Positions 1-11,841 of a stretch of 64,000 nucleotides of DNA are shown piece after piece; the first letter of the stretch is position 1, and each line of letters opens with the position of its first letter. The position numbers and the translations under genes are program-made. Source of the stretch: Rhodeus uyekii (lineage: Eukaryota > Chordata > Actinopteri > Cypriniformes > Acheilognathidae); NCBI GenBank assembly GCA_037043235.1, contig JAWRVZ010000049.1:2357501-2421500 (forward strand), given 5' to 3'. The notes under the pieces are model-generated. The model made no database searches, was not told the DNA's origin, and saw only the letters and a program-made list of their open reading frames with translations.

Positions 1-82
1 AACAAAGAGATGTGGTCTGATTGTCCCAGGTGGTGGAGGAGTGTCGCCACGTAAGCCCCAGCCATGTTTGTGTAGACATGGT

Positions 83-693
83 CTAAGGCCACGTCCACAC
101 GATGCCACTGAAACCGACTGAATCCGGTGTAGTTTATATGCCAGACCAGTATGGGGCGCTGTAATTCTGCGACAGATAATACACTATACACAGAGAAGAA
201 GACTTTGAGCATGTGCATTGTTGTTGCTGTTCAGTGTTGCCAGATTGCTATTTACCTTTTTGTCACGTCCGACCGGGGGAAACATGACTTTTAGCTGGTT
301 GATAAAATTTGGGATGGTTTTTGATGCATAAAATCGCTCAACATTTTTCATTATTTATAAGAGTACGCACTTTGGGCTGGTATTTTTTTTAAATTGGAGG
401 GTTTTAAGCTGTAGCTGCGCTGGAATCTTCAGTCCAATCTGGCAACACTGTTGCTGTTACTGTGACGCAGCCGACACGTGATGTGATGACATCATCGGTA
501 AACAAAATACGGATTGGCCGTCCACATGAGTCCGCAAGGGTGTCGGATTCAGATCTATCCACTTTAGGACCCGGTATAAAAAGTGAGCGGATTCAGTCTC
601 CCAAATCGCCGGATGCGTGTGGACGGAACGCCAATCCGATAAGAAATGTTTGCGGATGCAGTGATCCGCGTCTCCGTGTGGACGGGGCCTAAG
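83..693. mobile_element. Non-autonomous TIR DNA transposon, copy 1
   Basis: The two ends form an inverted repeat of about 18 bp with one mismatch: CTAAGGCCACGTCCACACG at 83 onwards pairs with CGTGTGGACGGGGCCTAAG at about 675-693. The interior has no convincing coding sequence; the open frame at 462-692 simply runs through the right end. A diverged inverted copy lies at about 62688-63336. No clean target duplication could be read. The superfamily is not assigned, although hAT-like is plausible. Confidence 0.7.
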
Positions 694-984
694 GCTTTGT
701 TTCCTCTGGTGTGACAGTGATTGCGATCTAATGAATGAATCTGGTGCTGAGGGCGTGGCTGAATCCGTAATAGTACGAAGAAAATATGTTCATGTTCTGC
801 TCATTTTGTCTTAATCAGTCTGACATGAAGTTAACATGTCCTGATTTTTATCAATCTGAAAGAGTTTAATCTGATCTCAGATTCCAACATTTTCATCTAC
901 ATGAAACCTAATATTCGATCTGCAATCCTATTCACATATTTGTGTACATGTGTTTTACATCTATTCTGGAGATATTCAACTCAG
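694..984. other. Spacer without recognised features
   Basis: AT-rich sequence with no supported gene, RNA or terminal repeat. Confidence 0.5.
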
Positions 985-1312
985 TCATATTCCTAAATTA
1001 ACATTACTGTGAAGCAAATGAACAATAAATCCCTGTTTTGTGAGTTAACAGACAAAACTCTAAGTGTGCATGTACTCGATCCAATCAGTCATTATGACAT
1101 TTCCAAACATGAACATTTTTGTCCCTTTCAGGGTTTTTACTGCAATAAAGGAGACTATTTTGAATTTATTGCTCTATGTTCCGGTGGTCGCTTGAATCTA
1201 GAAATTGTAGCTGGAGTCAAGAGTGGATCTCAAAACATGGATTACATCTGTCATGGGAGATGAATCGAAAGCTTTTCAACTGAAACTCTGAGAGATGAGT
1301 TGAATGACGTCT
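985..1312 (+). repeat. Duplicated block, twin of 23988-24282
   Basis: This block starts CATATTCCTAAATTAA and ends near GAGTTGAATGACG. A second copy with substitutions and small indels is at 23988-24282, just downstream of lectin copy A. It includes an 84-codon open frame (1009-1263) that is not conserved in the twin, because the twin lacks about 25 bp around 1120-1150. It is best read as part of the segmental duplication around the lectin array. I do not recognise it as a coding exon. Confidence 0.65.
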
Positions 1313-1316
1313 GTTA

Positions 1317-1373
1317 TGAAAATGAGCTCCGTGCTCCCCTCTCTGACCACCAGAGGGAGCTCACACATACACT

Positions 1374-1410
<37 letters not shown>

Positions 1411-1601
1411 CATTTCCCAGAATCCCACACATTGGACTTATTTTCACACCAGCTGCAAACATTACCCGGACTATAAAAGACTCATATGCATGCACACATA
1501 TCGTGAGGTCTCGATTTACTACGGTTAACATTTTGAGTGTATTATCCTGTCTTGTTTAACCTGTTACCCGTGTTTGATTCTTCTCTGCCTGCCCCAACCT
1601 A
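1317..1601 (+). mobile_element. LTR fragment (5' part) with (CA)n tract
   Basis: The sequence begins TGTTATGAAAATGAGCTC and closely follows the first part of the solo LTR at 49065, including the shared CACCAGAGGGAGCTCACAC and ACTACATTTCCCA segments. A (CA)n run occupies about 1374-1409. The LTR homology stops where a hAT-like element begins at 1602 and does not resume after it, so this is a truncated remnant. Confidence 0.65.
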
Positions 1602-2333
1602 TAGTGATGGCCAAATGAGGCTTCCTGAACCACTGAGGCTTACCCAGACCATTGGTTCACCAAAAGGTTCATTTCCCTAAAGCCAAATTAAACAGTGTGC
1701 TCCCTAGTGACACCTGCTGTGCAAAGCAATGTATCACACACAAATCTATTCATCCTGAGCAACCAAATTGTCATAGTGTGGGCAGACCCGTTTTGCCTGA
1801 GTATTAAATCAAGTATTTTACTCTGCTTGTATTAACCTATGCACACACAACTTTGTGTTCAACTATTCAGTAGTTCTTTGGGTATTGTGCATATCAGTGA
1901 ATGCCCTGAATGATTGTAAAGAACTTATTGTGAGTGCAATAGTGCAGTGCTTATGGGACTGGAATTGTAGAAAAACAAACTGCAACAGGGATGTGAAAAG
2001 TGTTTACTGGTTTTTATTTAGAAACAAACAATTTTAAGAGTATTTGGACTGAGATGGTTTCACTGCACTAGACAACTTTCCTAAGTTTTCCCTAATACAG
2101 TCTAGTCTTACATTAACCTACTGCAAACCGAGGCACGAGGGTTCGAACCACTTTTATCCAGTATCGATACACAGAATGAAGCAATGACGTATTCAACAGA
2201 AACCGAGGCCTCGTTTGTCATCGTCACGTGATTTTCACGGAAACAATACAAGCCTCGAATCGGGACTTCAGCTGGTACGCCCCTTTGTGCTCGACACCAG
2301 CTCCGGAGCCTCGCTTCAGATGTCCCCTCACTA
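1602..2333. mobile_element. hAT-like non-autonomous element
   Basis: The left end TAGTGATGGCCAAATGAGGC resembles the left end of the element at 49420, and the right end reads CCCCTCACTA. The 8-bp flanks (CCAACCTA and CCTATCCA) agree at only 5 of 8 positions, so the target duplication is not proven. No transposase is present. Confidence 0.5.
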
Positions 2334-3552
2334 CCTATCCATGAGAAATGGTTGGTGACAGTGCATAAACAGTGAAAAACACAGAGACAGAGAAGTTATC
2401 AGTTAGTTTATTACTGAGCCTGCCAGCCAAGAGGAAGCTACTCACTTTTGTCTTTCACAAGCGCATCTGATGCCATTTAATTATTATTTTTTTCAGAAAT
2501 GCTTTAATGTTAAAAGTGCAGATATTAGTTTGCTCATCGTTTCTTCAAATACTCTAATCCACTTTCCTGCCCCTTCACAGATGTCTGGGAATCAAGTGAC
2601 TAACCCCTCAAGATCCTGTGTGGCCCAGGAAACATTTTGTCCCCATGTACTCTTGATTAAAACGGGAAGCTGTTTCGCTCGAGATCACTCTTTTATTCTT
2701 CTTTGTGTCCAACTTCTTCCATCACATGATAACTCCTCTCCACTATCTATATTTAGACTTTCCAATAGTACTACAACTATTTTTCTCTGTCTTCTACATT
2801 TCCTCTTCTATTATCTGTGACCGTATATCAATTGTTTTATCTTCTCTTATTTCCCCTCATATTGTGTTTTTTTTATTTCCTCTAATGCTGTTTGTGCCTT
2901 TTATAGCGCTCCACTGCAGGAAAAGAGGAGAACAGACACAAAATGCAGTGAAGTGTCACCCCGGAAGGTGTCTTTTAATTCATTCAAGCAGCGAAGTTTT
3001 GGTGCAAACAAACTCAGTCTCTGAATTGTGCAGGTGAAGTGTGTGGTAGTTGAAAAGTGCAGTTCTTCCTTGTTTAGCGAAGAGACGAGAGTTAGGCCAA
3101 CTTGCTGGGCAATCCACACTCCCTCTACAAAAGTCAATCATTCTCTGAGGTGCCCACAGCGGTTAGCGACACACTCAGAAAGCGTCCATACAGCTCTCCC
3201 TCCAGCTTGCTTACAGCCGTTTATATCCCCCTATGAATGATTGGCTCCTTGTTGTCAGCTGGGAACGCCAGGTGTACCCACTGATTAGTGTTGCCATGGG
3301 TGATGAGTGGGGTGGAAGCAATATCTCGTCACACTTTTTACAACAATCTAAAAACAAACTTTTATTAGATGGTTCATTTTGTGCTACCATGTTTAGTCCT
3401 TTTTTCCCGAGCTCCACCTGTTCCTCCATCTGCATTTCTCCTGTAACTTTCACCATTTCCTTAATCATGGAAACTGGTGCATTTGGAAGCAGTTTGGCAA
3501 AAATTGAAGAAAAAAAAACAATTGTCTTCTTTAATCATTTTCTTTCATGTTG
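2334..3552. other. Non-coding spacer, partly duplicated elsewhere
   Basis: No gene is supported. About 2705-2895 is similar to 26761-26935 (shared CTTCCATCACAT, TCTTCTACATTTCC and CCTCATATTGTGTTT stretches), marking one side of a segmental duplication. About 2905-3330 is more GC-rich and could be an old LTR, but I found no terminal repeats. Confidence 0.5.

Positions 3553-3634
<82 letters not shown>
3553..3634. repeat. (TA)n microsatellite
   Basis: An uninterrupted TA run of about 80 bp. Open frames of alternating Ile and Tyr across it are artefacts. Confidence 0.95.
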
Positions 3635-3639
<5 letters not shown>

Positions 3640-3974
3640 GTTCCTAACCTCCTTTTTAAACAATGCCAGTGTCAGCATCACAGAAGGGGATGCGTGTGCA
3701 ATGTGGAGAAATGCGGGAGACGCAGAGATTTATTCGCTTTATTCGCAAAGGAGAACAAAGAACATCTACAGAACATCTAGGCAAAGGAACAGTTTCTTTC
3801 CACAGGTCATTTTCTTTTTGAACAGTTGAATTACCTCCCCAGCCGCCTTTAAGTGCAATACTCTGGACTCCAGTCCATAGTCCGGTCCAAAAATTAACTC
3901 ACTTGTCCCTGTCTCTCGGTTGGGAGGTCAGCCTGACAGCCCCTCTGCTATCTTTCCCTGTACTACCTTATCTC
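3635..3974. other. Spacer without recognised features
   Basis: Nothing is supported here except the left target-site copy CTTATCTC (3967-3974) of the adjacent hAT element. Confidence 0.5.
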
Positions 3975-4624
3975 TAGGGACCAACCAAATTCACGATTTC
4001 ACGGCCGTGAAAACACCCAACAAGCGTGAAATAGTGAAATTTTTATTGAAGATAAATATTTTTACTGATAAAGAGTATACCAGGAGCAGATGATCGTAGC
4101 GTCTTAGCCGAGTTTGCAGTCTACTAAACAGCAGCAAAAGAAGTTCCACCGGATACGAGTATAACAGCATTCTGGCGTTCGCACAGCAGTCGGTTTCCTC
4201 TGCTGAGCCGGCTAGCATTACGCTACCTTTCCGTACCAACGAACAGCGTTGACGCGGAGAGAAGCGTCAGCCAGTACACAAACGTCAATGCACCACAGCG
4301 ACAGAATATGTCAGCAACCACGTTGGTCGGCCAAGTTTTGGCCACGAAAAACTGTAAACTATTTAATTAATGTCACGTGGCATTGCGGAGTCTGTGGCTA
4401 TGTGCGTTGTAGTCGTATTTTGTTTCCTTTTTGTTTTTTAATACAGGTGAACAGTCGAAAAGTGGTATTTTAGAATACAAAACAGCGGGTGTGACAGCAG
4501 ATGGACTGATTGCAGTGATTGGTGCCTAAAAATTGTACCCGTGAATTTTCCGTGTAATCGAGTGTTTTTTTAAAAACCTTCCGTGAAATTGCGAATTTTT
4601 CCCCGTGAATATGGTTGGTCCCTA
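3975..4624. mobile_element. Non-autonomous hAT element with 8-bp TSD
   Basis: Terminal inverted repeats begin TAGGGACCAACCA on both strands, with 13 bp perfect followed by further similarity (TTCACG). The element is flanked by a perfect 8-bp target duplication CTTATCTC at 3967-3974 and 4625-4632. The 650-bp interior has no transposase. An 8-bp TSD is diagnostic of the hAT superfamily. The perfect TSD and clean ends suggest a fairly recent insertion. Confidence 0.9.
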
Positions 4625-4738
4625 CTTATCTCCCATCAAGGACAAACCATAGAACTGAACTCTAAAACATCTGAAGTTATGGACCAGAGATAAAATGCTG
4701 GGCAGAGCGCAGGGAAAGAAAAACAATACAGACGGATG

Positions 4739-4985
4739 TTATGGCTTACATTCTGTCCTATCTATCTCCTCTCCCACTCCATACAAAAAATCCCAGCATG
4801 TGACCACATGTACTGTGTATGTTATGTATTGTTGTTTGCTATGTAATGCTTGCTAAACTCATGTGGTGTTGTATATGTGCACTGGAAGCTTCAGTACCAG
4901 GACAAATTCCTTGTGTGTGCAAGCACACTTGCCAATAAAGATCTTTCTGATTCTGATTCTGAAAAACAGCACACATGTGTAAAAA
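4739..4985 (+). mobile_element. LINE 3'-end fragment
   Basis: The segment carries the tail of a non-LTR element: a TCTGTCCTATCTATCTCC start shared with 8905, GCTTGCTAAACT in the middle, then AATAAAGATCTTTCTGATTCTGATTCTG with a short TTCTGA repeat tail. There is no coding sequence. It is assigned to the L2/CR1 group only by the look of the tail. Confidence 0.6.
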
Positions 4986-5179
4986 CAGTAAACTTGGAAC
5001 AAGGAACACGATGAACATCCACACACAGAAGCAACATCAAGACTACGCCAAACAGTTTCAACAATCTACAAAGACAAGGGAGAACATGAGGATTTAAATA
5101 GGCAGGATAATGTGGAAAGGCTGACGTGACACACAGGCGGAAAGTGACGAGACATGACATGACTGTGACAGCCAGTACT

Positions 5180-5892
5180 CCCTGTTCTTTCTCTCCAATA
5201 ACTTCTCTTTGTTGTTTCTTTAAAGTTTTACTTTTAATTCTATAGTTTATCAAGATTTCCATTACATCATATGTCCCTTTTTTCATTATTTGTAGCGTTC
5301 TCTATTAAATCCTTGCATGATAGGCATTTTAACCCCAATGTCTCCAATGAAGTTGCCTTAATTGTCCTTTAATATGTAATTATATCAGGCTGCTGGAGCA
5401 AAATCTAAATGTCACAGAGTAAAGTGGACGAATAGCTCATTTGACTGTAACAGGGAAGTTGTGTTGTTCTCCAATCCATAGAAACACCAAACACATAAAT
5501 GACAGGTATGTAAATGATCACACATTTAAACAAGATTTGTCTCCTGGTATGAGTGTGTTCTCACATTGTTCTTTGACCCTCATTTATATTTGGATTATGT
5601 TCACAATATTGTAAATAAACTACAAACAATCAAAAAACAACAACAACAAAAAAATTCTCATTCCTCACGGCTCATTTGAGGAGGATCTGAATCTCATCAG
5701 CTGTGAATCACAACATTATTCAGGATTATTCAACAAATGGCCTTTGTAAAAAAATGTCTTAATATTGTAAATCAATATATTATTTTATGTGAATGAGTTA
5801 GCAGGACTATTTTCACATCATTTTTTCAAGAAAATGTTTAGTCTACAAGATGCAGTAATCAAGTCTTATGAACAAATGTTTAGTATCAACAC
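5180..5892 (+). repeat. Duplicated segment, twin of 27070-27802 plus 28799-28812
   Basis: Blocks such as ATTAAATCCTTGC, CATTTGACTGTAACAGGGAAG, GAAACACCAAACAC, CACACATTTAAACAAGATTTG and GTTTAGTATCAACACCAA recur in the same order at 27230-28812. The second copy carries a LINE inserted where this copy has the uninterrupted site GTTTAGTATCAACACC (about 5879-5894). No gene is present. Confidence 0.7.
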
Positions 5893-5893
5893 C

Positions 5894-5929
<36 letters not shown>
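5893..5929. repeat. (GAAA)n microsatellite
   Basis: About nine tandem GAAA units. Confidence 0.95.
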
Positions 5930-7305
5930 GCAGACAGTCTGAAGGATCTCTTCGTTGATCACATGGTTGACAGGTTATTGACCTTCCACGTGTTAGAAAT
6001 GCGTTTACTGGTGTCAGATTGTCCAGAACAACAAGTCATTCCATTTCCTTATGGTGCCAGTTAATCACCTCACCAATAAAGACCATGTTAAAACGCACAC
6101 AGATACACAGCTTCTCCAAGGCTGAACTCTGTTCAGGATCCAACTATCAACAGAGAGACTCTCAAAACATTCTGATAACTTGTTCATTCTGGTGAGAAGT
6201 GCAGACAATATTCATCCTTACTCTATGGAAAACTACAGAAAAGTAAAGAAAGGATTTAACTAATCCCTAACTTGATTATAAATCACTCTTTACAAATCAT
6301 TCAAATAAGAAAAAGCACATGTGAAAATAAGACAAAAAAAAAAAAGAATATAGGTACAAATAAGAAAAAATAAAACGAATATATATACAAGCAGCAATGT
6401 ATTTCTGAATCGTCCCTACACTGTATTCTGTATGGTGGGGGTGTTATGTCCAATGAGTTGCCAGTGACTGTTGGTGAGAGTGTGCCTGAGAAAGAGAGTA
6501 CAATGTCGTAGCCAGAGTTTGCTGGATGAGAAACTCTTATTCCCGCTCCAGACGGAAACCTATCAAATCAGTGTGGCTCTATTTTGACCTTCAAAAGATT
6601 GTGTTTTAGTAGTGGCTATCAGTATTCTAGTAACGTATGTCAGCAGATAATGTTGATTGTGTTTTGCCCTGTTGTATGCCAAGAGATGAGCAAGAGATGT
6701 TTTAATTTCAAATTTCATGTTTGCTTATTGTTATTGTGAGGAAAGATTTATGTCTTTAAACGCTTCTTTTGTCCCTGTCTTTTTTACAGTAAGGGAGTTG
6801 AGGAAAGTTCATGTTATTTAACTTTCTTCCTCGGAACAAAATCTCTATTTTTGGTTCATAACCCTGTTGTTTTTACTTTTTTATATTTTGTTATGTTCCT
6901 ACCTCGCAAGTTATCATAGGGGTTTGCATGGCAGTTTTTCATAGGGAAGTTACTACGTATATTTAAATCTCAAACACATCTTCCATTGTTGGGCGTTTTT
7001 TTACTTTAATTTGCCTGTTCCATGACTCATCACTGACCTGCGTCAGTGTTTCAGTCTTGTGAGAGTTACTTCATTTTCATGTTCTGGGCCAGTTACATTA
7101 TACTCATTTTATAAGTAAAAAAAAAACCACACACATACAAATATTATAGAAGCAAAATAACCTTAAATGTGGCTGCTCATAACTTATGGAAAACAAAAAA
7201 TAAAAAAAGTAAAGTAAACTGTATGACATCAAATCCCTTAAATTTCAAAACCATGTTTAACTCAACTTTTGTGTGTGTGTGTGTGTTTAACAAAATGTAT
7301 GCTTG
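5930..7305. other. Spacer without a supported gene
   Basis: AT-rich sequence. About 6940-7030 shares TTCATAGGGAAGT, CAAACACATCTTCCATTGTTGG and TTGCCTGTTCC-like blocks with 57800-57890, so it belongs to the duplicated lectin-unit flanks. A short (GT)n lies at 7270-7286. Confidence 0.5.
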
Positions 7306-7623
7306 TGTCATGATAGACTCGAGGACACAGAGGTTAGTAATTGGAAACAGGTTTATTGGAGTCAGGACACGAAACAGTGAACTGGTGAACACACAGGGAA
7401 TAGTGAGAGGCTTAACTTGAAAATGGTGAATACGGAGAATCTTGGAGTCTTGGAATCACTTGGAAGCAGGTCTATGGAAAGCCAGGAGTAGCGAGGCAGT
7501 CTGAATAGCGTGAGCTGTGACCAGACACTGAGTGCAGGGTGAGGGCTGGTGATATAGGGCTTCTGTGATTGGGAACAGGTGCAGGTGCTTAGTATTCAGG
7601 TGACTGGGAATGAGTGGGTGACA
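7306..7623 (-). repeat. 3' LTR of the minus-strand gypsy element
   Basis: It starts TGTCATGATAGACTCGAGG and ends GGGTGACA on the + strand, giving TG...CA termini. It is preceded, in element orientation, by a purine-rich tract (GAGGAGGGGGG) that fits a polypurine primer for plus-strand synthesis. It lacks about 40 bp near its U3 start compared with 15688-16054. The TGACCAGAC at 7518-7526 is the complement of the predicted self-primer. Confidence 0.85.
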
Positions 7624-8890
7624 GCACCCCCCTCCTCACGGGCAGCTCCAGAGGACCGCGGCGGACGACGACGAGGCTGGCCTCGGCCCCGAGGTGCTGT
7701 ACGGTCTGGGTGGGCGGCGTGGAAATCGTCCAAGAGCGAGGGATCCAGAATGTCATCCCGTCCCACCCACGAGCGTTCCTCGGGGCCAAATCCTTCCCAA
7801 TCCACGAGATACTGTAAAGAGCCACCTCGTCGTCGGGAGTCGAGGATGGTGTTGACGCGGTAGATGTTTTGGTCCGCCGGGTCCACCGGAGGGGGAGGTA
7901 CTGCGTCTGCACCAGACCCTGTGGAGGAAGGTAGAACAGGGTCAGTGTAAGGCTTGAGTAGGGACACATGAAAGGAGGGACACATGAAAGGAGATGCGAT
8001 ACTGTGCTGGTAACTGTAACCTGTAGGTGACCTCGTTGATCTGCCTCAGAACCTTGAAGGGACCAATATAGCGGGGACTCAGCTTGCGGCTGGGCAGCCG
8101 TGGGCGGATGTCCTGGGTAGAAAGCCAAACCAACTGGCCGGGGTGATACCTGGGGGTTGGCCTGTGACGACGGTCGGCTTGAAGCTTCTGCCTACGGACT
8201 GCCCGTTGCAGGTGGACGTGCGCTGAGTCCCACACCCTCTCGCTCTCTTGAAACCAGTGATGGACAGCTGGAACATCCGTGGGCTCTCCAGACCAGGGAA
8301 ACAGTGGGGGTTGGAAACCTGGGATACATTGAAAGGGGGTGAGTGGAGTCTTGCCGAAGTGAGTTCTGTGCATACTCAGCCCACAGAATGAAGCGGTTCC
8401 AGCTGTCCTGGTGACGACCACAGTAGGCTCGAAGGTATCTCCCGATCTCCTGCTCAGTCTGGCCATTGGTTTGGGGGTGATATCTGGAGCTGAGACTGAC
8501 GGTGACACCCAGAAGTGAAAAGAAGGCTTTCCAAACTAGTGAGATGAATTGTGGACCCCTGTCAGAGACTATGTCTTCGGGGAGGCCGTAGTGTCGGAAG
8601 ACATGATGGAACAAGGCCTCCGCCGTTTCCAGCGCTGTGGGTAGTCCTGGCAGGGGAATAAGCTTGCACCCCCCCTTGAAAACCGGTCGACGACAACAAG
8701 GATACAGGTGTGACCATCGGAGGGAGGGAGATCTGTGAGGAAGTCAATACCGAGATGTGACCAGGGGCGGTGTGGGATGGGTAAGGGAACCAGTTTGCCT
8801 TCAGGGAGGTGACGGGGTGTGTTGGTGGTGGCACAGACTGAGCATCCTCGAACAAAGAGGGAGATGTCCTGAGTCCAACCGTCTGCCTGT
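7624..8890 (-). pseudogene. Gypsy integrase core, GPY/F region and chromodomain (broken)
   Basis: Translation in three overlapping minus-strand frames (8192-8614, 7942-8508, 7596-7985) gives the integrase core with FGLPEDIVSDRGPQF-like and HPQTNGQTE-like motifs, then the GPY/F region (YIGPFKVLRQINEVTYRLQL), then a chromodomain (VNTILDSRRRGGSLQYLVDWEGFG). It ends in an Arg/Gly/Pro-rich tail. The corresponding region of the plus-strand gypsy copy at 35090-36904 is one open frame, so at least two indels have occurred here. Integrase inserts the cDNA; the chromodomain is known in chromoviruses to target chromatin. Confidence 0.85.
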
Positions 8891-9165
8891 ACTTTTTTTT
8901 TCTTACTTTTCTGTCCTATCTATCTCCCCCTTCCCAATCCATACAAAAAATCCCAACATGTGCCCACGTGTACCATTTACGTCGTGTTTTGTTGCTATGT
9001 AAACGCTTGCTAAACTGCATTCTTGTATTCTTGTATTGTATTCTGGAGGTGTGTGGCGGTGCCTGCACAGGCAGCGGCTCGGGGCTTGCTCCAACGACAT
9101 CTCGTTATACTGTACTTGTACATGTGTAATGACTATAAACTTCTTCACTTCACTTCACACTTCAT
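8891..9165 (+). mobile_element. LINE 3'-end fragment inside gypsy integrase
   Basis: The segment begins with a T-rich stretch and TCTGTCCTATCTATCTCC, as at 4739, and ends in a CTTCA-type tail (AACTTCTTCACTTCACTTCAC). It interrupts the HHCC/linker region of the gypsy integrase on the opposite strand. The boundaries are judged from where integrase homology stops and resumes. There is no coding capacity. Confidence 0.65.
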
Positions 9166-10157
9166 ACTGAGCCACCAGTAGCGTCCTTGAATGAGCGAGA
9201 GGGTACACTGGCTGCCTGGGTGTCCGGAGAGGAGTGAGCTTGGTCCATGAGGGACGGTCGGAGACTTGCTGGAACACATGTCCGTCCCTCAGGACACCCT
9301 GGCGGGACGGGGTCATCGTGAGTTGCGTCGGCGATTCGTCGATCTAAGGACCACTGAATGGGACTGACAATGACGGCTGGAGGGAGGATGGGTTCTGGAT
9401 GTGACGAGGGATTGCCGGGCAGGAACTGACGAGAGAGGGCGTCTGCTTTGACGTTTTTCTCCCCGGGACGGTAGGTTACTGAAAAATCAAAACGGGTGAA
9501 GAACAACGCCCACCGGGCTTGTCGGGGGTTGAGTCTCTTGGCATCTCGCAAGTACTCGAGGTTGCGATGGTTGGTGATGACCTGAAACGGATGCTTGGCT
9601 CCCTCCAGCCAGTGTCGCCACTCCTCCAATGCCAACTTGATGGCCAGCAACTCACGATTCCCGATGTCGTAGTTACGTTCCGCCGGGGACAGCTTCTTGG
9701 AGAAGTAGGCACATGAATGGAGTCGTGGAGGCTCCCCCTGCCGCTGGGACAGTACGGCTCCTACCCCCACACTCGAAGCATCCACTTCCACGATGAATGG
9801 GATTTCAGGGTTGGGATGAACGAGGGCAGGAGCCGTACTGAAGGCCATCTTGAGGTCGTGGAAGGCTTGTTGAGCTTCAGTTGTCCAGGACAGGGTCTTG
9901 GGCCCACCTCGGAGCAGTGCGGAGAGGGGTGCTGCGATGATGCTGAGTCGATGAATAAATCGACGGTAGAAATTAGCAAACCCCAGGAAGCGCTGCAGAT
10001 CCTTTACCGTGTTTGGTTGGGGCCAGCTCCGCACTGCTCGTACCTTCCCCTGGTCCATATTGACCTCTGATCCACGATGTAGCCAAGGAATTGAGTGGAG
10101 CTGCGGTGGAACTCGCATTTTTCTAGCTTCAGGTACAGATGGTGTTCTCTGAGTCAT
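9162..10157 (-). pseudogene. Gypsy RT end, RNase H and integrase N-terminus (broken)
   Basis: A 331-codon frame carries the RT thumb/connection motif LQRFLGFANFYRRFIH, then RNase H (VEVDASSVGVGAVLSQRQ, YDIGNRELLAIKLALEEWRHWLEG, NHRNLEYL, ADALSRQF). It runs into the integrase N-terminal region before a frameshift in the HSSP segment and the LINE fragment at 8891-9165. The domain order matches the + strand copy at 34720-35600. The frame overlaps the upstream PR/RT frame by 4 bp, which reflects a frameshift rather than a natural gene boundary. Confidence 0.85.
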
Positions 10158-11269
10158 TGGAGGACCTGCGCAACGTGATGATTGTGTTCATTCGTGTTAT
10201 GGGAGTAAACCAGGATGTCGTCAATATAGACAATTACAAATCTGTTGGGGAAATCTCGTAGAATCTCGTTCATGAACCCTTGAAAGATGGCCGGGGCGTT
10301 GGATAATCCGAATGGCATGACTTTGGACTCATAATGTCCGGAGGGTGTGATAAAGGCAGTTTTCCATTCATCTCCTTCTCTGATTCTGATCAAATTATAG
10401 GCGCTGCGCAGGTCCAACTTGGTGAAACAGCGAGCTCCCCGCAGCTGCTCCAGAGCGGCGGGGACCAGGGGAAGGGGGTACCTGATCTTGATGGTTTGGG
10501 CATTGAGCTTCCGATAGTCGATGCACGGCCTCAAGCCCCCGTCCTTTTTGCCCACAAAGAAAAAAACTAGAAGCGGCAGGGGAGTTGGATGGCTGGATGA
10601 ACCCTTGATTGAGAGCCTCCCGGTGGAAGTGACGCCCCAGGCAGCAGGTCGATAGCACAGTCCCATGGCCGATGTGGGGGGGAGTTCGGTGGCCCGTTGT
10701 TTACTGAACACATCCTGGAACGCCCGGTACTCGACGGGAATGGCTTGCACAGGAGTAGAAGCCGGTTTTTCCAGGGATGTGGCGGCCATGGGAGTAGAGG
10801 TGGATTCTTGCGGTGGTGAAGCAGCGGTGCGGCTCCTCTTGATGGGGAGTAGGCAGTTCTGCTTGCAGATGTCACTCCGTCGCAAGACCTCCCCAGTTGA
10901 CCAGTTCATGGTGGGAGAGTGTGCAGCAAGCCACGGGCGTCTCAGGACAAGGTCGGTGGTAGATCCCTCCAGCACCAGTAGGGGAAGCTGCTCCTGGTGG
11001 AGACAGCCAATCTGTACAGTGAGCGGATCAGTGACATAGCGAATGCACCTCCGACCCAGCGGTTTTCCCAAGATGGAATGAGCTCGGTACGGACTTGCTA
11101 GGGGGGATGTCTTGACGTTGATCTTGAGTAGCAGTTCTGAGGAAATGAAGTTTCCTGCTGAGCCGGAGTCTATGAGGGCTTTTGCTGAAACAGAACCAAA
11201 CGGGGTAGTTAACAGAACAGTGGTTTCAGGAAGGGACAGCATAACAGGATCAGTGTGAATAGTACTCAC
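10154..11269 (-). pseudogene. Gypsy protease and reverse transcriptase (frameshifted)
   Basis: The aspartic protease active site reads LIDSGSAGNFISS near the start. The RT follows with LRPCIDYRKLNAQT, FTKLDLRSAYNLIRI, MPFGLSNAPAIFQ and the catalytic box IVYIDDILVYSH. The segment at about 10560-10680 spills into other frames, so pol is not continuously open. The RT copies element RNA to cDNA in the cytoplasmic particle. It joins the gag frame on one side and the RNase H frame on the other. Confidence 0.85.
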
Positions 11270-11841
11270 CGCTGGGTGTGGGGGTCGGGCAAGTGGCTCG
11301 GTAATGACCCGACACCCCGCAGTAGAGACAGAGGTGCAAACCCAAACGTCGGTCTCTTTCCGTGGGAGTTAGACGGTGATTGTCGATTTGCATGGGTTCT
11401 GGTGCTGGAGGGCTAGACTCCCACGGTGGAGGCGGGGAATGCAACAGCTGAGCCGGGTTGAAGCTGGCAGCAAGGTTTTGAGAAACGAGTGTGGCTTGAT
11501 GTATGAAGTTTTCTAGTCCATTGTGGTTGTCGTAGATAGCTAGGGGAACTCTGAGTTGAAGGTTTAAACCAGCACGGTAGACAGAAAGTAATGCAGTCTC
11601 GTTCCATCCACTTGTGGCGGCTAGGGTGCGAAAGTAGATATTATAATCGTGGAGTGATTGAGTACCTTGTTGGAGCTTAAACAGTTGATTGTGTATGGTA
11701 GTGGGTCCAGAAGTCCTGCTCAATACTTCACGAAAGTGGCGAGTAAAAGCTTCAATAGAATGAGTTACCGGGCTGTTGGAGTCCATGATGGCTTGGGGCC
11801 ATTGGAGCGCTTTTACAGGAGAAGCGTTTGCCAGCTGAGAG
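11250..11841 (-). pseudogene. Gypsy Gag, C-terminal part with CCHC zinc knuckle
   Basis: This half of gag ends with LCLYCGVSGHYRATCP, a C-x2-C-x4-H-x4-C zinc knuckle that binds RNA in Gag. The open frame continues upstream of the Met codon at 11786 to about 11841, where the LINE insertion begins. The sequence matches the Gag of the plus-strand gypsy copy up to its deletion point. The other half of gag is at 15406-15693. Confidence 0.85.

Noticed and set aside
462..692. 76-codon open frame
   Set aside because: It runs through the end of a TIR element, shows no protein features, and is not preserved in the second copy.
1009..1263. 84-codon open frame in the duplicated block
   Set aside because: The twin block at 23988-24282 has an indel and different frames, so there is no sign of coding constraint.
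1594..2341. 8-bp target duplication for the hAT-like element at 1602
   Set aside because: The flanks agree at only 5 of 8 positions, so I did not claim it.
3233..3780. Open frames with alternating Ile and Tyr
   Set aside because: Translation of a (TA)n microsatellite.
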